Shown: positions 8,732 to 17,700 of the stretch, piece after piece
How positions within the stretch are numbered: the stretch's first letter is position 1
Layout: each line of letters starts with the position of its first letter
Source of the DNA: Bordetella pseudohinzii
GTDB taxonomy: Bacteria > Pseudomonadota > Gammaproteobacteria > Burkholderiales > Burkholderiaceae_B
Reading direction: 5' to 3'
DNA: 64,000 nt
Assembly (NCBI RefSeq): GCF_000657795.2
Contig: NZ_JHEP02000002.1
Coordinates: forward strand, 1-64,000
Made by a program: the position numbers and the translations under genes
Notes under the pieces: model-generated
The model's database searches: none
What the model was told of the DNA's origin: nothing
The model's input: only the letters and a program-made list of their open reading frames with translations

Positions 8732-8989
8732 ATGGAATGCCGTCCGGGCTGCGCCGCCTGCTGCATCGCGCCGTCGATTTCCAGCCCCATCCCCGGCATG
8801 CCCGGGGGCAAGCCGGCGGGGGTGCCCTGCGTCCAGCTCGATGAGGCGCTGCGCTGCCGGATCTTCGGCCGCCCGGAACGGCCGCAAGTCTGCGGGTCGC
8901 TGCCGCCCAGCGCGGAGATGTGCGGCGACAGCCGTGAACAGGCGCTGCGCTGGCTGGGCCGCGTCGAACGGCTGACGTCGCCCGGCTAG
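8732..8989 (+). CDS. YkgJ-family cysteine-cluster protein
   Basis: An 85-residue protein rich in cysteine with an N-terminal CRPGCAACC cluster and further cysteines in VPCVQL, RCRIF, VCGS and EMCGD. This is the pattern of the YkgJ/CxxCxxCC family, annotated as a putative zinc- or iron-chelating domain; no biochemical function is established. ATG follows GGGCCGGGA. It starts 13 bases after the DUF218 gene. Its TAG overlaps the stop of the convergent glycosyltransferase in the palindrome CTAG at 8986-8989. Confidence 0.82.
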   Translation: MECRPGCAACCIAPSISSPIPGMPGGKPAGVPCVQLDEALRCRIFGRPERPQVCGSLPPSAEMCGDSREQALRWLGRVERLTSPG

Positions 8990-10149
8990 GAAGCGCTCCC
9001 GGCGCTCTCGCCGGCCAGGATGCCGGCGTACAGGGCTTCGTAACGGGCCGCCACGGCCTCCCAGCTCTGCTGCCTGGCCAGGGCCCTTCCGCCCTCGATG
9101 AGGCGGGCGCGCAGGCCGGCGTCATCGCCCAGGGCCTGGATGGCCCGGGCCAGGCCCGCGCCGTCGCGCGGGTCGTCCAGGATGAGCGCATCCGCGCCGT
9201 CCTTGAGATAGCGCGCAAAACCGCAATAGGCGGGCGGGCTGATCACCACCGGCAGGCTGTGCGCCATGGCTTCCAGGGGCGCCATGCCGAAGCTGTCGTT
9301 AAGCGTGGGATGCACGTAGATATCGGCCGCCTCGTAGTAGCGGTCGACCTGGGGCGTGGGCGGCACCAGGCAGGTCCGCGCCGCCATGCCGCTGGCCTCG
9401 ACCGCCTGGCGCGCAGGCGCATCGGCCCCCACGACCAGCAGGCGATAGTCGTCCGGCAAGGCCGCCAGCGCCTGGAGCAAGGCCGGCAGCCCCTTGCGCA
9501 AGGGGTTGCGCGCCACCAGCAGGCAGACCATATGGCGCCCGGCCAGTCCCAGTTCGCCGCGGGTGGCCTGGCGCCGCGCGCCATCGACCGGCCCGGCGGC
9601 GTGCACGCCCGGCAATATCGTGCTGACGGGCAGCTGCGGGCCATAGGCCTGATGCAGTTGTTCGACGATGAGCTGGGAGACCGCCACCACGCGCCGGCCG
9701 GGCGCTTGCGCCACGCGCGCGCGCTCCAGCCACAGATAGGTGGCCAGACGCGGGCTGAGCCAGGCTGCCAGGCGCCGGAGGGGGCCCGCGCCGTGCAGGC
9801 GGTTGTAGCGCACCGGCGTGACGTGCATGACCTGCACCTGCCCGGCCCAGCCGTTCATGTGGGAATGGACGATGTCAAAGCGCCCGCCGCGCGTCAGCCG
9901 CCAGGCGCGCCAGGCAAAATACAGGACGCGCATCCAGCTGGGCAGGCGCGGGCTGGCGCCCACGGGCAGATAGGCCAGCCGCAGATCGCTGTCGTAGTCG
10001 CGCGCCACCACGGTGATGTCATGGCGCGCCGACAGCACGCGCATGAGTTCGACGCCATAGGCTTCGGCGCCGCCAAAGCCCTTGCCGAAGCGGTCCACCA
10101 GCAGCGCGATGCGCAGGCGCCGATCAACGGCGGCGGCGGCGCTCTTCAT
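8986..10149 (-). CDS. Glycosyltransferase, GT4 family (LPS core)
   Basis: A 387-residue retaining GT-B glycosyltransferase. The N-terminal domain begins [20 protein letters not shown] (glycine-rich acceptor loop). The C-terminal donor domain has [18 protein letters not shown], with the E-x7-E-type motif that binds the nucleotide sugar. No signal peptide or strong membrane segment is seen, so it acts in the cytoplasm or at the inner-membrane face. It is the last gene of the cluster downstream of dnaE and its start overlaps the preceding deacetylase gene by 26 bases, so translation is probably coupled. Sugar specificity is unknown; LPS core or another surface glycan is inferred from the neighbours. 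Confidence 0.87.
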   Translation of the reverse strand: MKSAAAAVDRRLRIALLVDRFGKGFGGAEAYGVELMRVLSARHDITVVARDYDSDLRLAYLPVGASPRLPSWMRVLYFAWRAWRLTRGGRFDIVHSHMNGWAGQVQVMHVTPVRYNRLHGAGPLRRLAAWLSPRLATYLWLERARVAQAPGRRVVAVSQLIVEQLHQAYGPQLPVSTILPGVHAAGPVDGARRQATRGELGLAGRHMVCLLVARNPLRKGLPALLQALAALPDDYRLLVVGADAPARQAVEASGMAARTCLVPPTPQVDRYYEAADIYVHPTLNDSFGMAPLEAMAHSLPVVISPPAYCGFARYLKDGADALILDDPRDGAGLARAIQALGDDAGLRARLIEGGRALARQQSWEAVAARYEALYAGILAGESAGSAS

Positions 10150-10852
10150 AGCGGGTCAGGGTCTTGAGCAGAAAACTCAGCAGGTGCGTCGAACGCGATA
10201 CGGTCACCCGCGGCAGACCGAAGGGATCATCGGCGGCGCTGGCCAGGCCGCGCACCGTCAGCGTGGCGTTGTCATAACCCGCCTCGCGCGCCATGGCCAT
10301 ATGTTCGGGGCCATGGTCGCCATAGGGATAGCAGAACGCCGTCACCGGGGCGCCCAGCGCCTGTTCCAGTTCGTCCTTGGATTGGCGGATCTGGCGGCGG
10401 GCCTCGTCGGCCGGCAGCCGCGGCAGATGGACGTGGTCCAGCGTGTGGGAGCCGACTTCATTGCCGGCCTCATGCCACTGGCGCATCTCGGCCGCGCTCA
10501 TCAGGCCCGAATAGGGAATGCCCTTCTCGGCATCCCAGACATTGCTGCCGTCCAATTGGCGGGCGACAAAGTAATTCGTGCCGGTGAAGCCCAGCTCGGC
10601 CAGCACGGGCGCGGCGTTCTCGAGCACATTGCGGTAGCCATCGTCGAACGTCACCCCAAAGACCTTGCCGGTCTTCTCGCCGCGCAGATAGGGCATGAGG
10701 TCGCGCATCGACAGACCGCGATAGCCCAGGCGGTGCATCCACGTCATCTGGCTGCGGAAGCGGGCCGGATGCACCGTGAGGCCGCGATACGGCGTGCCGC
10801 TGGGCGCGGGGATGCCGATCTGGTGGTACATGAGGATGGGGATGGAATTCAT
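10124..10852 (-). CDS. Polysaccharide deacetylase (NodB fold), copy 1
   Basis: A 242-residue carbohydrate esterase 4 protein. The metal-binding and catalytic elements are visible: FDDGY (D70, D71) and SHTLDH (H136, H140). FCYPYGDH is also typical of the family. It lacks a signal peptide, suggesting a cytoplasmic substrate, probably an N-acetylated sugar on a lipid-linked LPS intermediate. It lies between two GT4 glycosyltransferase genes. A perfect TATAAT on the minus strand ends only 7 bases before the ATG, so this gene may have its own promoter and an almost leaderless mRNA. Confidence 0.87.
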   Translation of the reverse strand: MNSIPILMYHQIGIPAPSGTPYRGLTVHPARFRSQMTWMHRLGYRGLSMRDLMPYLRGEKTGKVFGVTFDDGYRNVLENAAPVLAELGFTGTNYFVARQLDGSNVWDAEKGIPYSGLMSAAEMRQWHEAGNEVGSHTLDHVHLPRLPADEARRQIRQSKDELEQALGAPVTAFCYPYGDHGPEHMAMAREAGYDNATLTVRGLASAADDPFGLPRVTVSRSTHLLSFLLKTLTRYEERRRRR

Positions 10853-10859
10853 GGCCGGA

Positions 10860-10890
10860 ATTATAGAGCGGCCGCCCTGGCCCCGGGCAA
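10860..10890 (-). promoter_or_regulatory. Internal promoter giving a near-leaderless transcript
   Basis: On the minus strand TTGCCC (10890-10885) is followed after 19 bases by TATAAT (10865-10860). Transcription would begin at about the A of the deacetylase ATG at 10852. The spacing is slightly long. Confidence 0.35.
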
Positions 10891-10900
10891 GCCGGCCGCG

Positions 10901-12016
10901 TCAGCGCGCGGCCAGGGCCTGGGTGTAGACATCCAGGGTGGCCTGGGCGAAATCGTGCAGGTTGAACTCGCGCACGGCTTTCTCGCGGGCCGCCAGCCCC
11001 ATGCGGCGCAGCGTTTCCGGGTCGGCCAGCATGCCGCGCAGGACGGCCGCGATGGCCGCCACGTCCCGGGCCGGAACGACCCAGCCATCCTGGCCCGGCG
11101 TGATGTTCTCGGGCAGGCCGCCGGCGTCGCTGGCCAGCACCGGACGCCCGATGGCCATCATTTCGCGGCAGGCGAAGGACAGCGCCTCGCGGTAGGACAG
11201 GACAAAGCCGACGTGGCAGGAAGCCAGCGCCGCCCGGACATCGTCCAGCAGACCGGGAAAGACCATCTGGTCCTGCATGCCCGCATCGCGCACCCGGGCC
11301 AGCTTGGCCTCGTTGGGCGGATCGCCCGCCACCAGGATGCGCACGCGGGCGCGCAACTCGGGCGGCAGGCTGCCGGCCGCGTCGACCAGGTCCAGCCAGC
11401 CTTTGTCGAAATCCGTGCCGCCGGCGCTGCCAAGCAGGAGCTTGCCCTGCCAGTCGGCGCCAAAGAACAGCGCGCGCAGCTTGTCCTGGCTCTCGGGCGC
11501 GGGCGGCGCGTAGAAATGCGTGTCGATGCCGTGGCGGATGGTGGTGATGGGCAGCTTGCCATAGGGCGAGGCCTGGACCAGGCCGCGCACATAATCGCTC
11601 ACGGCGATGACGTGGTCGGTCGCCAGCCGGGCGCGCAAGACATTGCCCAGGCTGCCCAGCGGATGATCGTTATGCTTGGTGAAGATAATGCGCGGGCGGC
11701 GCCGCATGCCCAGGGTCGCCAGCATCACCAGCTTGTGGTCGGCGCTGCCATTGCAATGGATGACGTCGAATTTTTCCTGGGTGATCAGGCGCTTGAGGCG
11801 CTGGCGCCCGGCAAACCAGGATGACAGCCGGGTGGTGAAATCCATGGGCGCCACGCGCACCCGGCCGATGGCCTGCGCGTAGCGCAGGAGCCGGCTGGCC
11901 GGGGGGCTGGCCACGACGATATCGTGGTCCGCGGCCAGCGCGCGGGCCAGATTGATGATGTAGGTGACGTGCCCGCCGCCGTTGCGGGGATGGAAATTGG
12001 TATAGAGGATTTTCAC
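10901..12016 (-). CDS. Glycosyltransferase, GT4 family (LPS core)
   Basis: A 371-residue GT-B glycosyltransferase beginning KILYTNFHPRNGGGHVTYI, the glycine-rich acceptor-site loop. The donor-side motif region is SYREALSFACREMMAIGRPV. GTG is chosen as start because it overlaps the TGA of the preceding GT2 gene as GTGA, and the sequence upstream of it is not conserved-looking. It has no signal peptide. A 48-base gap separates it from the downstream deacetylase gene, the only sizeable break in the cluster. Probable role: adding a sugar to the LPS core; donor and acceptor unknown. Confidence 0.87.
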   Translation of the reverse strand: MKILYTNFHPRNGGGHVTYIINLARALAADHDIVVASPPASRLLRYAQAIGRVRVAPMDFTTRLSSWFAGRQRLKRLITQEKFDVIHCNGSADHKLVMLATLGMRRRPRIIFTKHNDHPLGSLGNVLRARLATDHVIAVSDYVRGLVQASPYGKLPITTIRHGIDTHFYAPPAPESQDKLRALFFGADWQGKLLLGSAGGTDFDKGWLDLVDAAGSLPPELRARVRILVAGDPPNEAKLARVRDAGMQDQMVFPGLLDDVRAALASCHVGFVLSYREALSFACREMMAIGRPVLASDAGGLPENITPGQDGWVVPARDVAAIAAVLRGMLADPETLRRMGLAAREKAVREFNLHDFAQATLDVYTQALAAR

Positions 12017-12771
12017 TTCGGCGGCTCGGGCTCGGATTTCAGCATCAGCTTGGCATAACGGAAAAAGCTGCCGGCCGCCGCGGTCACGGCCAGCACCAGC
12101 CCGTGGCGGCCGTCGAGAAAGCCGCGCCGGATGAGATAGATGCGCACAAAGGTCCAGAAGCTGTGACCCAGGGCGGTGAACACATTGGCCCGCCTGCCCT
12201 TGGCGTGCATCATCGCGGCCGCGTCGGAAGAATAGCGGTTGATCTTGGTGATCAGGGCGTCGAAATCGGGATAGGGATAGTGCAGCAGGTGCGGGCCCAG
12301 GCGGGCGCTGCGCCCGCTGTCGGGCACGACGCGCTCGTGCACGGCCGCATCCGTGAAGCGCGCGGCGCCGCGCTTCCAGAGGCGCAGCACGTAGTCGGGC
12401 CACCAGCCGCTGTGGCGGATGAAGCGGCCGCAGAACCAGGACAGGCGGGGCATTTCCCAGGCGTCGGCGCGCGGGTCTTCCATGGCGCCGCGTATGGCCT
12501 GGGCCAGCTCGGGCGTGACGCGCTCATCGGCATCGATGGACAGCACCCAGTCGCCGGTGGCCAGGTCCAGGGCGCGGTTTTTCTGCGGACCGAAACCCGG
12601 CCAGTCCGGCGTGACCTCCACGCGGGCGCCGAAATCGCGCGCCAGGGCCACGGTGTTGTCGGTACTGCCGGAGTCCACGACGATGAACTCGTCGGCAAAG
12701 GCGACGGACTCCAGGCAGCCCAGGATGTTGGCGGCCTCGTTCTTGGTGATAATGATGACCGATAGCGTCAT
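12013..12771 (-). CDS. Glycosyltransferase family 2, WaaE/KdtX-like
   Basis: A 252-residue GT-A glycosyltransferase. Visible motifs are IITKNEAANI, VVDSGSTDNT and LSIDADERV, the last holding the metal-binding D-x-D (D80-D82). The C-terminal part has an amphipathic, basic segment (RIYLIRRGFLDGRHG) typical of the LPS core beta-1,4-glucosyltransferase family (WaaE). WaaE in Klebsiella and Serratia adds glucose to inner-core heptose I; the same reaction here is an inference. It overlaps both neighbours by 4 bases (ATGA and GTGA), indicating translational coupling. Confidence 0.87.
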   Translation of the reverse strand: MTLSVIIITKNEAANILGCLESVAFADEFIVVDSGSTDNTVALARDFGARVEVTPDWPGFGPQKNRALDLATGDWVLSIDADERVTPELAQAIRGAMEDPRADAWEMPRLSWFCGRFIRHSGWWPDYVLRLWKRGAARFTDAAVHERVVPDSGRSARLGPHLLHYPYPDFDALITKINRYSSDAAAMMHAKGRRANVFTALGHSFWTFVRIYLIRRGFLDGRHGLVLAVTAAAGSFFRYAKLMLKSEPEPPK

Positions 12772-13619
12772 GCCCGCCTCCTGAGCCGCTTCTTGAAACC
12801 TTTCCAGGCGTGATACAGCGGCCCGACCAGCGGATCGCGCGACTGCCAGATGCGCCGGTTGAGCCAGCCGCCGGCGCGGTTGCGCACGGCGAAGCGATAG
12901 ATGTGCGCCGGATCCGAGCCGGGGCGGTTCTGGCCCAGCGGATCGGTGGTGTAAAGGTGCCGGAAGCCCGCCTCGCGCGCGGCCTGGACATAATCGGCGT
13001 CGAAATAGCCCTGGGGCCAGCAGAGATGATCGCTCACGCCGCCCAGCTGCCCGATGAGCGCGGCTCGGGAATCGGCGAGCTCCTGGGCGATATGGCGCCG
13101 CTTGGCCGCCGCATCGGCGCCGCAGACCTTGTCCCAGCGCGTGTGCGTATGGGTATGCGAGTGGAACTCGAACGTGCCGGCCTCGATCATGGCCCGGACC
13201 TCGCTCCAGCGCAGCATGACTTCGTCGGCCCGGCCCTCGGCGACCAGGCGCTTGGACGTTTCGTGGTCCACATCGGCCGGCAAGGGCAGGCCCTGGCCGG
13301 CGCAGGGCCGCGCCGGCCCGTCGCCGATCAGGCTGGTAATCAGGAAGATCACCGCGCGCATCCCATGGCGCTGCAAAATGGGATGGGCGTGCACCCAGTT
13401 GTTCAGATAGCCGTCGTCGAAGGTGATCAGCACCGATTTCTCGGGCGCCGGGGCGCCGGCCAGATAGGCGGCGAACTCGGCGGCCGACAGGGACTGGTAG
13501 CCGGCGCGGGCCAGGGCGGCGATCTGGGCTTCGAAGACTTGCGGCGTGGCGGCGATCATGCCGCCGGCCGGCGTGATGTGGTGATACATCAGCACCGGGA
13601 CATTGGGTGCGTTTTTCAT
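12768..13619 (-). CDS. Polysaccharide deacetylase (NodB fold), copy 2
   Basis: A 283-residue carbohydrate esterase 4 protein. FDDGY at residues 67-71 gives the catalytic and metal-binding aspartates (D68, D69); the histidine-rich stretch FHSHTHTHT (152-160) supplies the metal-binding histidines. WPQGYFD matches a later family motif. It has no signal peptide. The ATG at 13619 forms an ATGA overlap with the upstream glycosyltransferase stop; a longer start at 13640 would lie inside that gene. It shares the fold but little close sequence with the other deacetylase in this cluster, so they may act on different sugars. Confidence 0.88.
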   Translation of the reverse strand: MKNAPNVPVLMYHHITPAGGMIAATPQVFEAQIAALARAGYQSLSAAEFAAYLAGAPAPEKSVLITFDDGYLNNWVHAHPILQRHGMRAVIFLITSLIGDGPARPCAGQGLPLPADVDHETSKRLVAEGRADEVMLRWSEVRAMIEAGTFEFHSHTHTHTRWDKVCGADAAAKRRHIAQELADSRAALIGQLGGVSDHLCWPQGYFDADYVQAAREAGFRHLYTTDPLGQNRPGSDPAHIYRFAVRNRAGGWLNRRIWQSRDPLVGPLYHAWKGFKKRLRRRA

Positions 13620-14716
13620 TGTCTGCGTTCCGTCAGCCACTTGCGATAGATGGCTTCGGTGTTTTCGGCCAGGCGCTCGGGCGAGAACACGCCTTCTTCG
13701 CGGATCATGCGCCAGCCGGCCTGTCCCATGCGCCGGCGCAGGCCGGGGTCGTCGATCAGGCGGCGCAAGGCCTCGGTCAGGGCCGCGCCGTCCTTGGGCG
13801 GCACGAGGATGCCGGTGACGCCGTCGCGCATCATTTCGGATACCCCGCCCACATTGGTCCCGACGACCGGCAGGCCGCTGGCCTCGGCCTCGACATAGAC
13901 CGTGCCGGAGGCCTCCTGCTGCGTCGCCAGGGCAAAAATGTCGAAACCCGCCAGCAGATTGGGGACATCGCGCCGCGTGCCCATCAGGTGCACGCGCGAT
14001 TGCAGCCCGCGCTCGGCGATATAGGCCTGGGTCTGCTCGAAGACGGGCGAGCCGCCGCCGACAAAGACCAGGTGCAGCTTGTCGTTGCCAGCCAGCAGCG
14101 GCGCCATGGCATCGATCAGGTCTTTATGGCCCTTGCTGGCCCGCATCACGGCCACGCAGCCGACGATCAGGTCGTCGTCGGCCAGGCCCAGCTCGCCGCG
14201 CAGCGTCGAGTGCTCGACGGGCGGCGGCAGGACGATGGGCGAATACAGCGTGGCGATATGGTCTTGCGGCACCCCGCGGGCGATCAGGCCGTCGCGCACA
14301 TGGTCGCTGACCGTGGTCACGCGATGCGGCAGGCCGGTATAGCTCCAGAGCGATCCCACTTTGTTGGACAGATGGCGCGTGCGCACGATGAGCGGCGTGC
14401 CGGCCAGGCGGCCGGCCGCGGCGGCGATCACGGTATCGCGGCGGCTGTGGGTGTTGAGCACGTCGTAGCGACCCCGCTTGAGCAGGCCGCGCAGGGCCAG
14501 CACCCCCTTGAGGTAGTTGAGCGGGCCATCCATATAAAGCGTATGCACGGTGAAGCCGGCGTCCCGCAGGCGCTCGCCCAGCTGCGCATCGGGCTGGACA
14601 ATGGCCTCCATGTGGTGGCCGCGCTCGCGCATGGCCTGCATCTCCTTGAAGATGCGGCCCTCCTGGCCGCCGAAGCTGGTGGCGGCCTCGGAGTGGACAA
14701 TACGCAGCGGCTGCAT
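13616..14716 (-). CDS. Glycosyltransferase, GT4 family (LPS core)
   Basis: A 366-residue GT-B glycosyltransferase. The acceptor loop is HSEAATSFGGQEGRI near the N-terminus. The donor-domain region reads FALATQQEASGTVYVEAEAS, with the E-x7-E-type motif in the usual place. ATG 14716 shares one base with the dnaE stop (TGATG), so ribosomes finishing dnaE can restart here. It is the first surface-glycan gene downstream of dnaE. Specificity is unknown; family members near LPS core genes transfer hexoses or heptoses. Confidence 0.88.
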   Translation of the reverse strand: MQPLRIVHSEAATSFGGQEGRIFKEMQAMRERGHHMEAIVQPDAQLGERLRDAGFTVHTLYMDGPLNYLKGVLALRGLLKRGRYDVLNTHSRRDTVIAAAAGRLAGTPLIVRTRHLSNKVGSLWSYTGLPHRVTTVSDHVRDGLIARGVPQDHIATLYSPIVLPPPVEHSTLRGELGLADDDLIVGCVAVMRASKGHKDLIDAMAPLLAGNDKLHLVFVGGGSPVFEQTQAYIAERGLQSRVHLMGTRRDVPNLLAGFDIFALATQQEASGTVYVEAEASGLPVVGTNVGGVSEMMRDGVTGILVPPKDGAALTEALRRLIDDPGLRRRMGQAGWRMIREEGVFSPERLAENTEAIYRKWLTERRQ

Positions 14717-17700
14717 CAGTAGCTGACCTCCACGCCTTCGGGTTTGGCCCAGAGCGCGAGGTTCTCGAGCAGGGTGTCGGCCATGCGCACGCGCCACTCC
14801 TCGCCCAGCCGCACGGTGCACAGGAAGTTGTCCTTGCGGTAGATGACGTCCACGGGCACGCCGGGCACGCCGTTTTCGGGCTCGGCCCGGAAGGGGTTGA
14901 GCAGCTGCCGCAGGCGGGCGGCATCGGCCTGGCCGTTCAGGGTGATGCGCAGGGCGCGCGCGCGCGCTTCGCGCGCCAATTGCAGGTCAAAGAGGTTTTC
15001 GGCCACGATGCGCATGCCGCCCGAATACTCGTCGTTGCTGACCTTGCCCTGCACGATGAGCAGCTGGTCTTCCTTCAGGCGGTTGCGGTGCTTCTCGAAG
15101 AGTTCGTTGAACACCGAGATCTCGACCTGGGCCGTGCCGTCATCGAGCACGGCAAACACCATTTTGCCGCGCCGGGTCATCATGACGCGCACGCTGGCCA
15201 GCACGCCGCACATCCATTGCAGGTCGCGCTGCGGCTCGATGCGCGCCAGCGGCATGGGCACGATGCGGCGGACCTCGTCGCGCCAGGCGTCAAAGAGATG
15301 GCCGCTGAAGTAATACCCCAGGGCGGCTTTTTCTTCGGTCAGGCGCGTGTGCAGATTCCAGGGCGCGACCTTGGCGAGCTCGCCGGCCACCACGTCGCCG
15401 CTGTCGTCGCCGAACAGCGAAGCCTGGTTGGCGCTGCGCGCGGCCTGCTCGGCGGCCTCCATGGCGGTGCCCACCGAGGCCAGCATGGCGGCGCGGTTGG
15501 CTTCGATGGTGTCGAAGGCGCCGGCGCGGATCAGGGCCTCGATGGTGCGGCGGTTGACCGCATGCTTGCTGACGCGGCGGCAGAAATCGAAGAGGTTGGC
15601 GAAGGGGCCGCCCTCTTCGCGGGCGCGCAGGATTTCCTCGACGGCGCCCTGCCCCGTGCCCTTGACCGCCCCCAGGCCGTAGCGCATGGTGCGCGGCGGC
15701 TTGCCGCGGGCGGTGTGGGCATCCTCGACGGGCGCGAAGCGGTAGCCCGAGGCATTGACGTCGGGCGGCAGGACCTCCACGCCATTGTCCTGCGCATCGC
15801 GGCAGAAAATCTGCACCTTGTCGGTGTCGTCCATATCGGAGGACAAGGTGGCGGCCAGGAACTCGGCCGGGTGGTAGGCCTTCAGCCAGGCGGTCTGGTA
15901 GGCGATGAGGGCATAGGCGGCCGAGTGCGACTTGTTAAAGCCATAACCGGCGAATTTTTCCATCAGGTCGAACAGCTTGACCGCCAGGTCCGGATCGTGG
16001 CCTTTTTCTTGCGCGCCCTTCTGGAAGAGCTCGCGGTGCTTGGCCATCTCCTCGGGCTTCTTCTTGCCCATGGCGCGGCGCAGCAGGTCGGCGCCGCCCA
16101 GCGAATAGCCCCCGATGATCTGCGAGATCAGCATCACCTGTTCTTGGTAGACGATGACCCCGTAAGTGCTCTTGAGCGTGCCTTCCAGGTCGGGATGGAA
16201 GTAGTCGACCGCGGCGCGGCCGTGCTTGCGGTTGACGAAGTCGTCCACCATGCCGGATTCGAGCGGGCCCGGACGATACAGGGCCAGCATGGCGATGATG
16301 TCTTCGAAGGTATTGGGCCGCAGCTTCTTGAGCAGCTCTTTCATGCCGCGCGATTCCAGCTGGAACACGGCGGTGGTGTTGGCGTCGCACAGCACCTTGT
16401 AGGCGGCCGGGTCGTCCAGCGACAGCGCCATGATGTCGAAATCGCGCTTGTCGGCGTTGAACTGGCGCACATAGCGCACCGCCCAGTCCAGGATGGTCAG
16501 GTTGCGCAGGCCGAGGAAGTCGAACTTCACCAAGCCGGCGGCTTCGACGTCATCCTTGTCGAACTGCGAGACCGCGCTGTTTTCCTGGCCGGGCTGGCAA
16601 TACAGCGGGCAGAAGTCGGTCAGCTTGCCGGGCGCGATGAGCACGCCGCCGGCGTGCATGCCGATGTTGCGGGTCAGGCCCTCGAGCGGCCGGGCCAGGT
16701 CCACCAGCGCGCGGACTTCTTCTTCCTGTTCGTAGCGCTCCTTGAAGGCCGGTTCGTCCTTGAGGGTGCGCTCCAGCGTCCAGGGATCGGCCGGATTGAA
16801 GGGAATGAGCTTGGACAGGCCGTCGCAGAACATATAAGGCATGTCCAGCACCCGGCCGGCATCGCGCACCACGGCCTTGGCGCCCAGGGTGCCGAAGGTG
16901 GCGATCTGGCTGACGGCCGCGCGGCCGTATTTGGTCTTGACGTATTCGATGACCCGTTCGCGGTTGTCCTGGCAGAAATCGATATCGAAGTCGGGCATGG
17001 ATACCCGCTCCGGATTCAGGAAGCGCTCGAACAGCAGGTCGTAGCGGATGGGGTCCAGGTCGGTGATGCCCAGCGCATAGGCCACCAGCGAACCGGCGCC
17101 CGAGCCCCGGCCCGGCCCGACGGGCACGCCGTTGTTCTTGCCCCAGTTGATGAAGTCCTGCACGATCAGGAAGTAGCCGGGAAAGCCCATCTGGATGATG
17201 GTCTTGCACTCCCAGCGCAGGCGTTTGTAATAGCTGTCGCGCTGCCGGTCGCGCTCGGCCGGGTCGGGATAGAGGAAGGCCAGGCGCTTCTCCAGGCCTT
17301 CTTCGGACAGCTGCACCAGGTAGTCGTCCAGCGTCACGCCGTCGGGCGTCGGGAAGATGGGCAGGCGCGGCTTGCCCAGCACCAGCGAGAGATTGCAGCG
17401 CTTGGCGATCTCCAGGGTGTTGGCGAGCGCCGAGGGCACGTCGGCGAAGCGCTTGTGCATCTCCTCCGAGCTTTGCAGGTATTGCTGGGACGTGAAACGC
17501 TTGACGCGGCGCGGATCGGCCAGGATCTCGCCCTCGGCGATGCACACGCGCGCCTCATGCGCCTGGAATTCTTCGCGGTCCAGGAATTGCACCGGATGGG
17601 TCGCCACCACGGGCAGCCCGGCCTCGGCGGCCAGCCGCATCGCGGCCTGGGTATAGGCTTCGTCGCCGTCCATGCCGGCGCGCTGCAGCTCGATATAGAA

